A stretch of 15,922 nucleotides of DNA from QZLE01 sp033852075 (lineage in GTDB: Bacteria > Pseudomonadota > Gammaproteobacteria > QZLD01). Positions within the stretch are counted from its first letter, which is position 1. The number at the start of each line of letters is the position of its first letter. The position numbers were made by a program, and so were the translations under genes. A model generated the notes under the pieces. That model had not been told where the DNA came from. It did no database searches and saw only the letters and a list, made by a program, of their open reading frames with translations. Below are positions 1-8,091 of this stretch, in pieces. The DNA is taken from the NCBI GenBank assembly GCA_033852075.1, contig JAWSVC010000024.1:1-15922 (forward strand), read 5' to 3'.

Positions 1-28
1 TATTACGTTCAAATTTTTCCTTAGACAC
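1..28 (-). CDS. tuf: Elongation factor Tu, first nine codons (partial)
   Basis: The first nine codons read (f)M-S-K-E-K-F-E-R-N from a GTG start at 28-26, which is the canonical EF-Tu amino terminus (MSKEKFER). The rest lies beyond the left edge. EF-Tu delivers aminoacyl-tRNA to the ribosomal A site as a GTPase. A good ribosome binding site, AGAGGT at 40-35, sits six bases upstream. It is the fourth gene of the str operon after fusA, with a 61-base gap, as in E. coli tufA, which also starts with GTG. Only the start can be seen, so intactness is unknown. Confidence 0.9.
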
Positions 29-34
29 TGCCTT

Positions 35-40
35 ACCTCT
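35..40 (-). promoter_or_regulatory. Shine-Dalgarno site of the left tuf gene
   Basis: AGAGGT six bases before a GTG start. It supports choosing GTG at 28-26 as the start codon, because no ATG is present in this frame between here and the edge. Confidence 0.7.
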
Positions 41-89
41 ACTTTATCTATGTTTATTTAAGTTAAATCCAATTTAATAGTTCAATTGG

Positions 90-2189
90 TTACGAAGTTC
101 TATTTATAACCTCATCTGCAACGTTCACAGGAGTTTCTGAATATTTTTCAAACTCCATCGAATATACCGCGCGCCCTTGCGACATCGAACGCAGGTCTGT
201 TGCATAGCCAAACATCTCTTTTAGAGGAACCTCTGCTCGGATAACTTTACCCGCAGGCGTATCATCCATACCTTGCACAATTCCTCTTCTTCGATTGAGA
301 TCTCCCATCACATCACCCATGTAATCTTCAGGGGTTACAACCTCAACCTTCATTATTGGTTCAAGCAATATCGGCGAAGCCTTCATCGCTCCCTCACGGA
401 AGGCTAGCGACCCAGCGCTTTTAAATGCCATCTCACTTGAATCAACATCATGAAATGATCCATCGTAAAGAGTTACCTTTACATCTACCATTGGATATCC
501 ACCAAGGATGCCCATTTCCATTCTGTCTTGCACACCTTTATCAACAGAAGGAATGTATTCTTTTGGAATCACTCCACCAACAATTTCATTTACAAATTCG
601 TAACCAGCCCCAGGCTCTTGCGGCTCTAGTTTTAACCACACATGACCGTATTGTCCACGACCACCCGACTGTTTTACAAATTTGCCTTCTTGCTGAACCA
701 CAGTTTTGATCGTTTCTCTGTACGCAACCTGCGGCTTACCCACATTTGCTTCTACCGAAAACTCTCGCTTCATACGGTCAACAATAATATCCAAGTGCAG
801 CTCTCCCATTCCCGAAATAATGGTCTGCCCAGACTCTTCGTCTGTCTGCACTCTAAAAGAAGGATCTTCTTGCGCCAATTTACCCAAAGCAATTGCCATT
901 TTTTCCTGGTCAGCCAAAGTTTTTGGCTCAACTGCAACTGAGATCACAGGCTCAGGAAACTCCATTCTTTCCAAAATAATCTTGTTTTCCTGATCACAAA
1001 GAGTATCACCAGTAGTTACATCTTTAAGCCCTACCGCAGCCGCTATATCGCCAGCCAACACTTCTTTGATCTCTTCACGTGAGTTTGAGTGCATTTGCAC
1101 CATGCGCCCTACACGTTCGCGCTTTTGCTTAACTGAGTTAAAAATCGCATCACCTGAGCTAAGCTTCCCAGAGTAAACTCTGAAGAATGTAAGTGTTCCA
1201 ACAAAAGGATCTGTGGCTATCTTGAATGCCAGAGCCGCAAACGGCTCATCATCCGAAGAATGTCTTTCCGCCTCAGTTTCATCTGCATCATCCAGATGAC
1301 CTTTGATAGAAGGAACATCAACAGGAGACGGCAAATAATCAATCACCGCATCCAACATGGCCTGCACACCTTTATTCTTAAATGCAGACCCACACAGAGC
1401 AACAACTATTTCATTTGAGATAACTCTTGCTCTTAGACCTTGTTTAATCTCTTCTTCTGACAACTCTCCAGTTTCAAAATACTTTTCCATCAAAGCATCA
1501 TCAGATTCAGCTGCAGCTTCAATCATCGCTTCACGCAGCTCGGTACAGATCCCCACAAGATCTTCCGGAATTTCTTTAGCTTCGTAGGTAGTACCTAAAT
1601 CAGCTTCATTCCAGTAAATAGCCTTCATTCGAACCAGGTCAACCACTCCCTTGAATTCCTCTTCAGCACCTATTGCCATCTGAACCGGAACCGGGGTCGC
1701 ACCCAACCTATCTTCGATCTGCTCTACAACTCTTAAAAAATCGGCACCTGCACGATCCATTTTGTTAACAAAGCAAATTCTTGGAACGCCATATTTATCA
1801 GCTTGACGCCATACTGTTTCTGACTGAGGCTCTACACCTCCGACCGCACAAAAAACAGCAACACTTCCATCAAGCACACGAAGAGACCTCTCAACCTCAA
1901 TCGTAAAATCTACGTGCCCAGGAGTATCAATAATATTAACTCGATGCTCTTGGTACTGTTTATCCATACCACTCCAAAATGTGGTGGTAGCAGCAGAAGT
2001 AATGGTTATCCCACGCTCCTGTTCCTGCTCCATCCAGTCCATAACGGCAGCACCATCATGAACCTCTCCTATTTTGTGTGATATACCGGTATAGAACAGT
2101 ACTCGCTCTGTCGTTGTAGTTTTACCAGCATCAATGTGAGCCATAATGCCGATATTTCTATAACGCTCAATTGGAGTCTTACGTGCCAC
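90..2189 (-). CDS. fusA: Elongation factor G
   Basis: EF-G is the cytoplasmic GTPase that drives translocation of tRNA and mRNA after peptide bond formation and helps recycle ribosomes. The 699-residue protein is close to the 704 of E. coli. G-domain motifs are all visible: AHIDAGKT (17-24), RGITI (59-63), DTPGH (88-92), NKMD (142-145) and GSAF (267-270). The carboxyl half carries normal EF-G domains II to V. The start codon is GTG, not ATG, supported by AAGGT eight bases upstream. It lies 37 bases after rpsG and 61 bases before tuf, so it is the third gene of the str operon. A six-base-pair hairpin (69-89) abuts its stop codon but has no T tract. Its place beside rpsL and rpsG argues for the canonical copy rather than an EF-G paralogue. 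Confidence 0.99.
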   Translation of the reverse strand: MARKTPIERYRNIGIMAHIDAGKTTTTERVLFYTGISHKIGEVHDGAAVMDWMEQEQERGITITSAATTTFWSGMDKQYQEHRVNIIDTPGHVDFTIEVERSLRVLDGSVAVFCAVGGVEPQSETVWRQADKYGVPRICFVNKMDRAGADFLRVVEQIEDRLGATPVPVQMAIGAEEEFKGVVDLVRMKAIYWNEADLGTTYEAKEIPEDLVGICTELREAMIEAAAESDDALMEKYFETGELSEEEIKQGLRARVISNEIVVALCGSAFKNKGVQAMLDAVIDYLPSPVDVPSIKGHLDDADETEAERHSSDDEPFAALAFKIATDPFVGTLTFFRVYSGKLSSGDAIFNSVKQKRERVGRMVQMHSNSREEIKEVLAGDIAAAVGLKDVTTGDTLCDQENKIILERMEFPEPVISVAVEPKTLADQEKMAIALGKLAQEDPSFRVQTDEESGQTIISGMGELHLDIIVDRMKREFSVEANVGKPQVAYRETIKTVVQQEGKFVKQSGGRGQYGHVWLKLEPQEPGAGYEFVNEIVGGVIPKEYIPSVDKGVQDRMEMGILGGYPMVDVKVTLYDGSFHDVDSSEMAFKSAGSLAFREGAMKASPILLEPIMKVEVVTPEDYMGDVMGDLNRRRGIVQGMDDTPAGKVIRAEVPLKEMFGYATDLRSMSQGRAVYSMEFEKYSETPVNVADEVINRTS

Positions 2190-2197
2190 TGCCCTAT

Positions 2198-2202
2198 ACC
2201 TT
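2198..2202 (-). promoter_or_regulatory. Shine-Dalgarno site of fusA
   Basis: AAGGT eight bases before the GTG at 2189-2187. No in-frame ATG gives a better EF-G amino terminus, and the MARKTPIERYRNIGI reading matches the family from this codon. Confidence 0.65.
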
Positions 2203-2226
2203 GCTTACCCTATCTCTTTACAACAA

Positions 2227-2697
2227 CTACCAACGGTAGTGAGAGAACGCCTTATTAGCCTCAGCCATCTTATGCGTATCTTCACGCTTCTTAACAGCTG
2301 TCCCACGATTTTCAGCCGCATCAAGAATCTCACCTGCCAATCTATTTGGCATTGACTTCTCGCCACGCTTTCTCGCAGCATCAATCAACCAACGCATTGC
2401 CAATGTGTTGCGACGCTTAGCTCTAACCTCTACAGGAACCTGATAAGTAGCACCACCAACACGACGTGACTTAACCTCTACAAGCGGACGAATATTTTCA
2501 AGCGCTTTTTCAAACACCTCCATTGATTCGCCTTTGCCTTTTTCAGCAATCACATCCAAAGCGCCATAAACGATCTTTTCTGCGATCGATTTTTTGCCGC
2601 TTTTCATAACCATATTCATAAACTTTGCAAGTACGATACTCCCGAACTTAGGATCGGGTAATATGACACGCTCTGGAATCTCTCTTCTTCTCGCCAT
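2227..2697 (-). CDS. rpsG: 30S ribosomal protein S7
   Basis: S7 starts assembly of the 30S head by binding the 3' major domain of 16S rRNA and lies next to the E-site tRNA. The 156 residues match the usual family length. The family signature DPKFGS...LAKFMNMVMKSGKK occupies residues 15-35 and the protein ends in FSHYRW, as expected. It lies 41 bases after rpsL and 37 before fusA. Its ribosome binding site is weak (TTGGA about nine bases upstream), so translation may be coupled to rpsL. In E. coli, S7 represses the str mRNA at the rpsL-rpsG junction. The short gap here shows no obvious long hairpin, so that control is unproven in this organism. Confidence 0.99.
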   Translation of the reverse strand: MARRREIPERVILPDPKFGSIVLAKFMNMVMKSGKKSIAEKIVYGALDVIAEKGKGESMEVFEKALENIRPLVEVKSRRVGGATYQVPVEVRAKRRNTLAMRWLIDAARKRGEKSMPNRLAGEILDAAENRGTAVKKREDTHKMAEANKAFSHYRW

Positions 2698-2738
2698 TGC
2701 TTTTTTCCAACTCTTATATAAAAAATGTAATTAAATTG

Positions 2739-3113
2739 TTACTTCTTAGGACGCTTGGTTCCATATTTAGAACGCGCCTGCATACGACCTTCAACACCTG
2801 AAGTATCCAATGTTCCACGAACAGTGTGATAACGAACACCAGGCAAATCCTTCACACGACCACCACGAATTAGCACAACAGAGTGCTCTTGAAGGTTGTG
2901 GCCTTCACCACCGATATAGGAAGTAACCTCAAAACCACTAGTCAAACGCACACGAGCCACTTTTCTAAGCGCCGAGTTAGGTTTCTTAGGGGTTGTAGTA
3001 TAAACACGGGTGCAAACACCACGCCTTTGAGGACAAGCCATCAACGCAGGTACATTACTCTTTTTCTTCTGCGCAACGCGTGGCTTTCTTACAAGCTGAT
3101 TAATAGTTGCCAT
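2739..3113 (-). CDS. rpsL: 30S ribosomal protein S12
   Basis: S12 sits at the decoding centre of the 30S subunit and affects accuracy. The 124 residues equal the E. coli length and match it closely, including TTTPKKPNSALRK (39-51), GGEGHNLQEHSV and VKDLPGVRYH. The lysines associated with streptomycin binding (PKKPNS and VKDLPG loops) are the wild-type residues, so a sensitive ribosome is predicted. I place the start at MATINQLVRK. The frame is open 15 codons further upstream, but that part reads MRAGNTVKKW and is not family-like. The nearest GGAG lies 13 bases before the ATG, which is unusually far. First gene of the str operon, about 57 bases downstream of the predicted transcription start. 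Confidence 0.99.
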   Translation of the reverse strand: MATINQLVRKPRVAQKKKSNVPALMACPQRRGVCTRVYTTTPKKPNSALRKVARVRLTSGFEVTSYIGGEGHNLQEHSVVLIRGGRVKDLPGVRYHTVRGTLDTSGVEGRMQARSKYGTKRPKK

Positions 3114-3176
3114 TTTGCTACTTTTTCTCCACTTTTTTACGGTATTCCCTGCCCGCACCTACGAGAAGGGACGGGC

Positions 3177-3205
3177 ATTTTAGGCGCAGACACAACCAGT
3201 GTCAA
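3177..3205 (-). promoter_or_regulatory. Predicted sigma-70-type promoter of the str operon
   Basis: On the minus strand a perfect -35 TTGACA (3205-3200) is separated by exactly 17 bases from TAAAAT (3182-3177), one mismatch from the -10 consensus. Transcription should start near 3170, about 57 bases before rpsL. The bases after the -10 (GCCCGTCCC) are GC-rich, the discriminator type associated with stringent (ppGpp/DksA) control of ribosomal promoters. The motif and spacing are seen directly. Activity and stringent control are inferred. Confidence 0.85.
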
Positions 3206-3576
3206 GCCCTGCCATACAGATACTTGAAATAAATTTAAAAACCGTACAAAAGGGCTAAATTATCTGGGAGCCACCCAATAATTATTGCTGCCATTTGCTA
3301 CTGGCTTCATCAAAACCATATAGTCATCGCTGTTATTATTTGCGCCTATATGATCGAAAACTTTGATTTATCAGGAATAATTGATCTCACCCCTGTCTCA
3401 AGTAGGGCGGTATTTGACCATATTTTTAGACGCTTGTCACCTATTATCTTTATATTTTTTCTATATTTATTTATTTATTTTAACTTGATCGCTTAATCAT
3501 ATAAAAAAAGGGGTGTTTTTTATATTTTTTATCTCTTTTCTCACAACAGCAGATTTTATACTCATTTAATTATTCA
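3206..3576. other. AT-rich intergenic stretch, no recognised gene
   Basis: This part of the rpoC-rpsL gap holds no protein family I recognise. Visible items are: an inverted pair CATATAG / CTATATG (3317-3323, 3346-3352); a run of four TTTA units near 3465-3482; and an AT-only dyad at 3499-3525. A plus-strand frame of 48 codons (3350-3496, ATG start) would encode a peptide with a hydrophobic carboxyl half (PIIFIFFLYLFIYFNLIA). It lacks a ribosome binding site, and the AT-rich sequence could produce such a frame by chance, so I do not call it a gene. Confidence 0.6.
3499..3530. repeat. AT-only inverted repeat with T tract
   Basis: ATATAAAAAA (3499-3508) and TTTTTTATAT (3516-3525) are perfect ten-base inverted arms around a seven-base G-rich loop, followed on the plus strand by more T. 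The shape is terminator-like on either strand, but the stem contains no G-C pair and would be weak. Confidence 0.35.
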
Positions 3577-3578
3577 AG

Positions 3579-3600
3579 ATCCTTGAGCGTAACCGAAGAG
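3579..3600 (+). repeat. REP-like short repeat, copy 1
   Basis: This 22-base unit reads ATCCTTGAGCGTAACCGAAG plus AG. It recurs at 3644-3664 with one T missing and one A-to-G change. The core (GAGCGTA.CCGAAG) resembles dispersed CTTCG...GCTCAGG-type intergenic repeats that I recall from many bacterial genomes. Whether it is dispersed here cannot be seen from one window. Confidence 0.6.
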
Positions 3601-3607
3601 TCAGAAA

Positions 3608-3690
3608 AAATTAATAGAATCAATGAGACTTCGGCCTTGGTTTATCCTGAGCGTAGCCGAAGAGCTCAACCATCTTAATTCTATTAATTT
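3608..3690. repeat. Composite dyad element with 13-base terminal inverted arms
   Basis: AAATTAATAGAAT (3608-3620) is a perfect inverted match to ATTCTATTAATTT (3678-3690). Nested inside are TGAG / CTCA (3624-3627, 3665-3668) and CTTCGGC / GCCGAAG (3629-3635, 3656-3662), the inner right arm being part of repeat copy 2. The whole would fold into one long, interrupted hairpin. Copy 1 just outside could compete for the same CTTCGG strand. It lies downstream of the rpoC terminator and encodes nothing obvious. A REP/BIME-type unit or small mobile-element remnant is the likeliest reading, but this is inference. Confidence 0.65.
3644..3664 (+). repeat. REP-like short repeat, copy 2
   Basis: Second, direct copy of the unit at 3579-3600 (core TGAGCGTAGCCGAAGAG), lying inside the composite dyad. 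The two copies start 65 bases apart in the same orientation. Confidence 0.6.
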
Positions 3691-3742
3691 GTTTTCACTG
3701 ACAGCAGTCGGCCTTTACCGATATGACAAACTGATACCGCAT

Positions 3743-3772
3743 AAAAAAAGGCTCGGTTGTTCGAGCCTTTTT
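3743..3772 (-). terminator. Rho-independent terminator after rpoC
   Basis: On the minus strand an 11-base-pair stem (AAAAAGGCTCG / CGAGCCTTTTT) with six-base loop AACAAC runs into a tract of seven T. It begins 22 bases after the rpoC stop codon and should end the rplKAJL-rpoBC transcript. The plus strand also has T-rich sequence after the stem, so it may work in both directions. Confidence 0.93.
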
Positions 3773-3793
3773 ACATTTTTAGCTGTTTTTCAC

Positions 3794-6700
3794 CTATAGA
3801 TCATTGATTTCACTAGCTGCCGAAAGCTCTGAAGCCAACTCTGCTACGAGCGCATCTTCAGCAGACACTCTCTTACGACGTCTCTCGTTATGATACGCAA
3901 GGCCAGTTCCTGCAGGAATCAGTCTTCCAACAATAACATTCTCTTTCAGGCCTCTCAAATCATCCCTTAAACCACGAACAGCAGCTTCTGTAAGAACCCT
4001 CGTAGTTTCCTGGAATGATGCAGCAGAAATAAATGACTCTGTTGATAACGATGCCTTAGTAATACCAAGCAGTACATATTCAAATGTTGCAGGCAGTTCA
4101 CCATCTTTAATACGGTCATTAGCATCTAGAGCACGCGCAAGCTCTACCTGCTCACCTTTCATAAACTTGGTATCACCTGCATCAGTGATCTCAACCTTAC
4201 GAATCATCTGCCTGATAATCGTTTCGATATGCTTATCATTGATCTTTACACCCTGGAGCCTATATACATCCTGAATCTCCTGAACCAAATAAGATGCCAA
4301 TGCAGGCACTCCAAGTAGACGCAATATGTCATGCGGATTAGCCTCACCATCGGCTATAACCTCACCCTTTTCAACATGCTCACCTTCGAATACATTGATT
4401 GTTCTCCACTTTGGAATCAATTCTTCATAGGTTCCACCATCAGTATCAGTAATTACCAAGCGTTGCTTACCCTTGGTTTCTTTACCAAAGCTCACTGTAC
4501 CTGTCTTCTCAGCTCGAATAGATGATTCTTTTGGCTTTCTTGCCTCAAATAAGTCAGCAACTCTCGGAAGACCACCCGTAATATCACGAGTCTTACTAGA
4601 TTCTTGCGGGATTCTTGCCAGTACGTCACCAACATCTACATCAGTTCCGTCTTGGTTATTAACGATCGCTCCTGTTGGTAGATAGTACTTAGCAGGAACA
4701 TCAGTTCCTGGTATCAGCAGATCATCACCATTCTCGTCTACAAGTTTCACCATTGGACGCAGCTCTTTATAAGCTACAACCTCTTCAACTCGTTTACCTT
4801 TGGCATCGATAACAGTTCTTCTGTATTCACCATTACCTCTTCCGTTTGGATCAGTAACAACCATACGACTCAGACCTGTAACTTCATCAGTCTCTTTCTC
4901 AACACTGATACCTTCTACAAAGTCAAAGAATTTAAGCTTACCTGCTACCTCTGTAACAACTGGATGCGTATGCGGATCCCAGTTAGCCAGAATATCACCA
5001 GCCTTAACAGCATCACCATCCGCCACCAAGATATTAGCACCGTATGGAATCTTATAACGCTCACGCTCACGGCCAAAATCATCCATAACTGTCAATTCGC
5101 CGGAACGTGATACCGCAACATAGTGTCCTTTATTGTGTTTAATAAGCTTAATGTTATGCAGCTTAGCTACACCATCACTCTTAATCTCAATATCACTTAC
5201 TGCTGCTGCTCTTGACGCTGCACCACCAATGTGGAAAGTACGCATAGTAAGCTGCGTTCCTGGTTCACCGATTGATTGCGCAGCAATTACACCAACTGCC
5301 TCACCCTTGTTAACCCGATGACCGCGAGCAAGGTCACGACCATAACACGCCGCGCACAAACCATATCGAGACTCACAAGTAATTGGTGATCTCACCTTGA
5401 TATGATCAACACCTAGCTCTTCCAGCTTATCAACTAAACCTTCATCCAGAAGAGTACCTGCTTCAACAATAACATCATCAACTCCCGGTAGAAGAACATC
5501 TTCAGCGACAACACGACCAAGCACACGCTCACGTAGAGGTTCAACGATATCACCCCCCTCTACAATAGGATTCATATCCAGACCGCGACTTGTTCCACAA
5601 TCATCATCGATAACAACAAGGTCTTGAGCAACATCAACTAAACGACGAGTCAAGTAACCTGAGTTAGCTGTCTTAAGAGCTGTATCAGCCAATCCCTTAC
5701 GCGCACCGTGAGTTGAAATAAAGTATTGGTTTACATCCAAACCTTCCCGGAAATTCGCTGTAATCGCATTTTCAATAATAGATCCATCCGGCTTAGCCAT
5801 CAGACCACGCATACCAGCAAGCTGTCTAATCTGCGCTGCAGAACCCCTAGCACCTGAGTCAGCCATAACAAAAATCGAGTTCATCGATTTTTGTTCTACA
5901 TCATTACCTTCAGAATCTTTTACAATATCTGTACCCATACACTTCATCATTGCAGAAGCAACCTGATCATTGGTGCGCGACCAGATATCAACCACTTTGT
6001 TGTATCTTTCACCATCAGTCACCAGACCTGAAGCATATTGATCTTCAATCTCTTTAATCTCTTCTTCTGCTGCCGCAATAATGGTTGCCTTCTCTTCTGG
6101 GATAACCATATCATTAACACCAACGGATACAGATGCTTTGGTCGCCATCCTGAATCCCATGTAGAGCAACTTATCCGCAAAGATAACCGTCTCTTTCAGA
6201 CCTATCTTACGATAACTGGTATTGATAAGATTTGAGATTGCTTTTTTGGTAAGGTCTCGATTAACCAAATCAAATGGCAAACCTTTTGGCAAAATCTCAC
6301 TAACAAGAACACGGCCAACGGTTGTCTCAAATAACTCGTACTTTTGAGACCTTACACCTTCCTCATCTTCAACAGTTCTTTCAAAACGAACTTTTACCTT
6401 GGCATGGATATCGATATTACCTGAATTATAAGCACGATGAACTTCATCGATATCTGTAAACATCATACCTTCACCACGAGAGTTAACTAACTCTCTAGTC
6501 ATATAGTAAAGTCCCAAAACCACGTCCTGACTCGGCACAATAATTGGCTCACCACTCGCTGGAGATAGCACATTATTGGTTGACATCATTAGCGCACGTG
6601 CTTCAAGCTGTGCTTCGATAGAAAGCGGCACGTGTACCGCCATCTGGTCACCGTCAAAGTCAGCGTTAAAGGCTGTACATACTAACGGATGCAACTGAAT

Positions 6701-8038
6701 CGCTTTACCTTCAATTAGTACCGGTTCAAATGCCTGAATACCAAGCCTATGAAGAGTTGGAGCACGGTTAAGCATAACAGGGTGTTCACGAATAACCTCA
6801 TCAAGGATATCCCAAACCTCAGCACCCTCTTTTTCAACCATCTTCTTGGCAGCTTTAATTGTTGTTGCCAATCCACGAAGCTGTAACTTACTAAAGATAA
6901 ATGGTTTAAATAATTCAAGTCCCATTCTTTTTGGAAGACCGCATTGATGCAATCTTAAAGTAGGACCTACCACAATTACTGAACGACCAGAATAATCAAC
7001 ACGTTTACCGAGTAAGTTTTGTCTGAAACGTCCTTGCTTACCTTTAATCATATCTGCAAGAGATTTTAATGGACGCTTGTTGGTGCCGGTAATAGCACGG
7101 CCACGACGACCATTATCTAACAAAGCATCAACTGATTCTTGCAGCATTCTTTTTTCGTTACGAACAATAATATCCGGAGCATTTAACTCAAGCAGTCTTT
7201 TCAGACGATTGTTTCTGTTAATTACTCTTCTATATAAATCATTTAGATCAGACGTTGCAAAGCGGCCACCATCAAGAGGAACTAGTGGACGTAGATCCGG
7301 TGGTAATACAGGAAGAACCGTCATTACCATCCACTCTGGTTTATTGCCAGATTCAACAAAAGACTCGATTAGTTTAAGTCTTTTGGTTAGGCGCTTGATC
7401 TTAGTTTCTGAATTTGTGCCATCGATATCCTCTCTGATCTTGGTCATTTCACCACGAAGATCAAGATTCTTCAAAAGATGCTGAATTGCCTCAGCACCCA
7501 TTTTAGCATCAAACTCATCACCATATTCCTCAACTGCATCAAGATACATCTCATCAGTCATAAGCTGACCACGCTCAAGAGTGGTCAGACCTGGATCAAT
7601 AACTACAAATGCCTCAAAGTATAAGATTCTTTCGATCTCTCTTAGAGTCATATCCAAAAGAAGACCAATTCTTGAAGGCAATGATTTAAGGAACCAGATG
7701 TGAGCAGTTGGACTAGCAAGATCGATATGTCCCATTCTCTCACGACGCACCTTAGATAGAGTCACCTCTACCCCACACTTTTCACATACAACACCGCGGT
7801 GCTTTAATCTTTTGTACTTTCCACACAGGCACTCGTAATCTTTTACTGGGCCAAAGATCTTGGCACAGAACAAACCATCACGCTCTGGCTTAAAAGTTCT
7901 GTAGTTAATGGTTTCAGGTTTTTTAACCTCACCAAATGACCATGAACGAATCATGTCAGGTGATGCCAAGCCAATACGGATGGCATCAAAGTCGTCGATA
8001 TTGTCGCGTTGTTTAAAAAGATCCAATAAGTCTTTCAT
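3794..8038 (-). CDS. rpoC: RNA polymerase subunit beta-prime
   Basis: Beta-prime forms one pincer of RNA polymerase and carries the active-site metal. The 1414-residue length fits the 1407 of E. coli. Visible in order: the first zinc site C70, C72, C85, C88; the rudder and bridge to DNA; the catalytic NADFDGDQ (457-464), whose three aspartates hold the magnesium; the second zinc site C813, C887, C894, C897; and the trigger-loop region GEAVGVIAAQSIGEPGTQLT (911-930) running into MRTFHIGG. No break or large insertion is seen. It starts 53 bases after rpoB, with AGGT about ten bases before the ATG, and ends 22 bases before a strong terminator. It is therefore the last gene of its operon. Confidence 0.99.
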   Translation of the reverse strand: MKDLLDLFKQRDNIDDFDAIRIGLASPDMIRSWSFGEVKKPETINYRTFKPERDGLFCAKIFGPVKDYECLCGKYKRLKHRGVVCEKCGVEVTLSKVRRERMGHIDLASPTAHIWFLKSLPSRIGLLLDMTLREIERILYFEAFVVIDPGLTTLERGQLMTDEMYLDAVEEYGDEFDAKMGAEAIQHLLKNLDLRGEMTKIREDIDGTNSETKIKRLTKRLKLIESFVESGNKPEWMVMTVLPVLPPDLRPLVPLDGGRFATSDLNDLYRRVINRNNRLKRLLELNAPDIIVRNEKRMLQESVDALLDNGRRGRAITGTNKRPLKSLADMIKGKQGRFRQNLLGKRVDYSGRSVIVVGPTLRLHQCGLPKRMGLELFKPFIFSKLQLRGLATTIKAAKKMVEKEGAEVWDILDEVIREHPVMLNRAPTLHRLGIQAFEPVLIEGKAIQLHPLVCTAFNADFDGDQMAVHVPLSIEAQLEARALMMSTNNVLSPASGEPIIVPSQDVVLGLYYMTRELVNSRGEGMMFTDIDEVHRAYNSGNIDIHAKVKVRFERTVEDEEGVRSQKYELFETTVGRVLVSEILPKGLPFDLVNRDLTKKAISNLINTSYRKIGLKETVIFADKLLYMGFRMATKASVSVGVNDMVIPEEKATIIAAAEEEIKEIEDQYASGLVTDGERYNKVVDIWSRTNDQVASAMMKCMGTDIVKDSEGNDVEQKSMNSIFVMADSGARGSAAQIRQLAGMRGLMAKPDGSIIENAITANFREGLDVNQYFISTHGARKGLADTALKTANSGYLTRRLVDVAQDLVVIDDDCGTSRGLDMNPIVEGGDIVEPLRERVLGRVVAEDVLLPGVDDVIVEAGTLLDEGLVDKLEELGVDHIKVRSPITCESRYGLCAACYGRDLARGHRVNKGEAVGVIAAQSIGEPGTQLTMRTFHIGGAASRAAAVSDIEIKSDGVAKLHNIKLIKHNKGHYVAVSRSGELTVMDDFGRERERYKIPYGANILVADGDAVKAGDILANWDPHTHPVVTEVAGKLKFFDFVEGISVEKETDEVTGLSRMVVTDPNGRGNGEYRRTVIDAKGKRVEEVVAYKELRPMVKLVDENGDDLLIPGTDVPAKYYLPTGAIVNNQDGTDVDVGDVLARIPQESSKTRDITGGLPRVADLFEARKPKESSIRAEKTGTVSFGKETKGKQRLVITDTDGGTYEELIPKWRTINVFEGEHVEKGEVIADGEANPHDILRLLGVPALASYLVQEIQDVYRLQGVKINDKHIETIIRQMIRKVEITDAGDTKFMKGEQVELARALDANDRIKDGELPATFEYVLLGITKASLSTESFISAASFQETTRVLTEAAVRGLRDDLRGLKENVIVGRLIPAGTGLAYHNERRRKRVSAEDALVAELASELSAASEINDL

Positions 8039-8091
8039 CTTTTTGCTACCTAATTCTGTAATTTAAAGCCAAACTATCAAAGTACTTAAGA

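Noticed and set aside
69..89. CCAATT / AATTGG hairpin after fusA as a terminator
   Set aside because: Six AT-rich pairs with a nine-base loop and no run of T after it. The tuf gene follows within 61 bases and is normally in the same operon.
3150..3177. TGCCCG / CGGGCA inverted repeat below the str promoter, as an RNA leader hairpin
   Set aside because: Its 5' arm overlaps the -10 edge and lies before the expected transcript start near 3170, so it would not be fully transcribed. At most it is DNA symmetry at the promoter.
2883..3227. 114-codon plus-strand frame across rpsL and its promoter
   Set aside because: It is mostly antisense to conserved rpsL and continues through the promoter. No ribosome binding site or recognisable protein.
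3465..3482. Run of TTTA units as a CRISPR or iteron array
   Set aside because: Four four-base units in AT-rich DNA with no spacers; a simple-sequence run is enough to explain it.
7077..7484. 135-codon open frame antisense to rpoC
   Set aside because: It lies wholly inside well-conserved rpoC, has no family resemblance and is a by-product of codon use on the coding strand.
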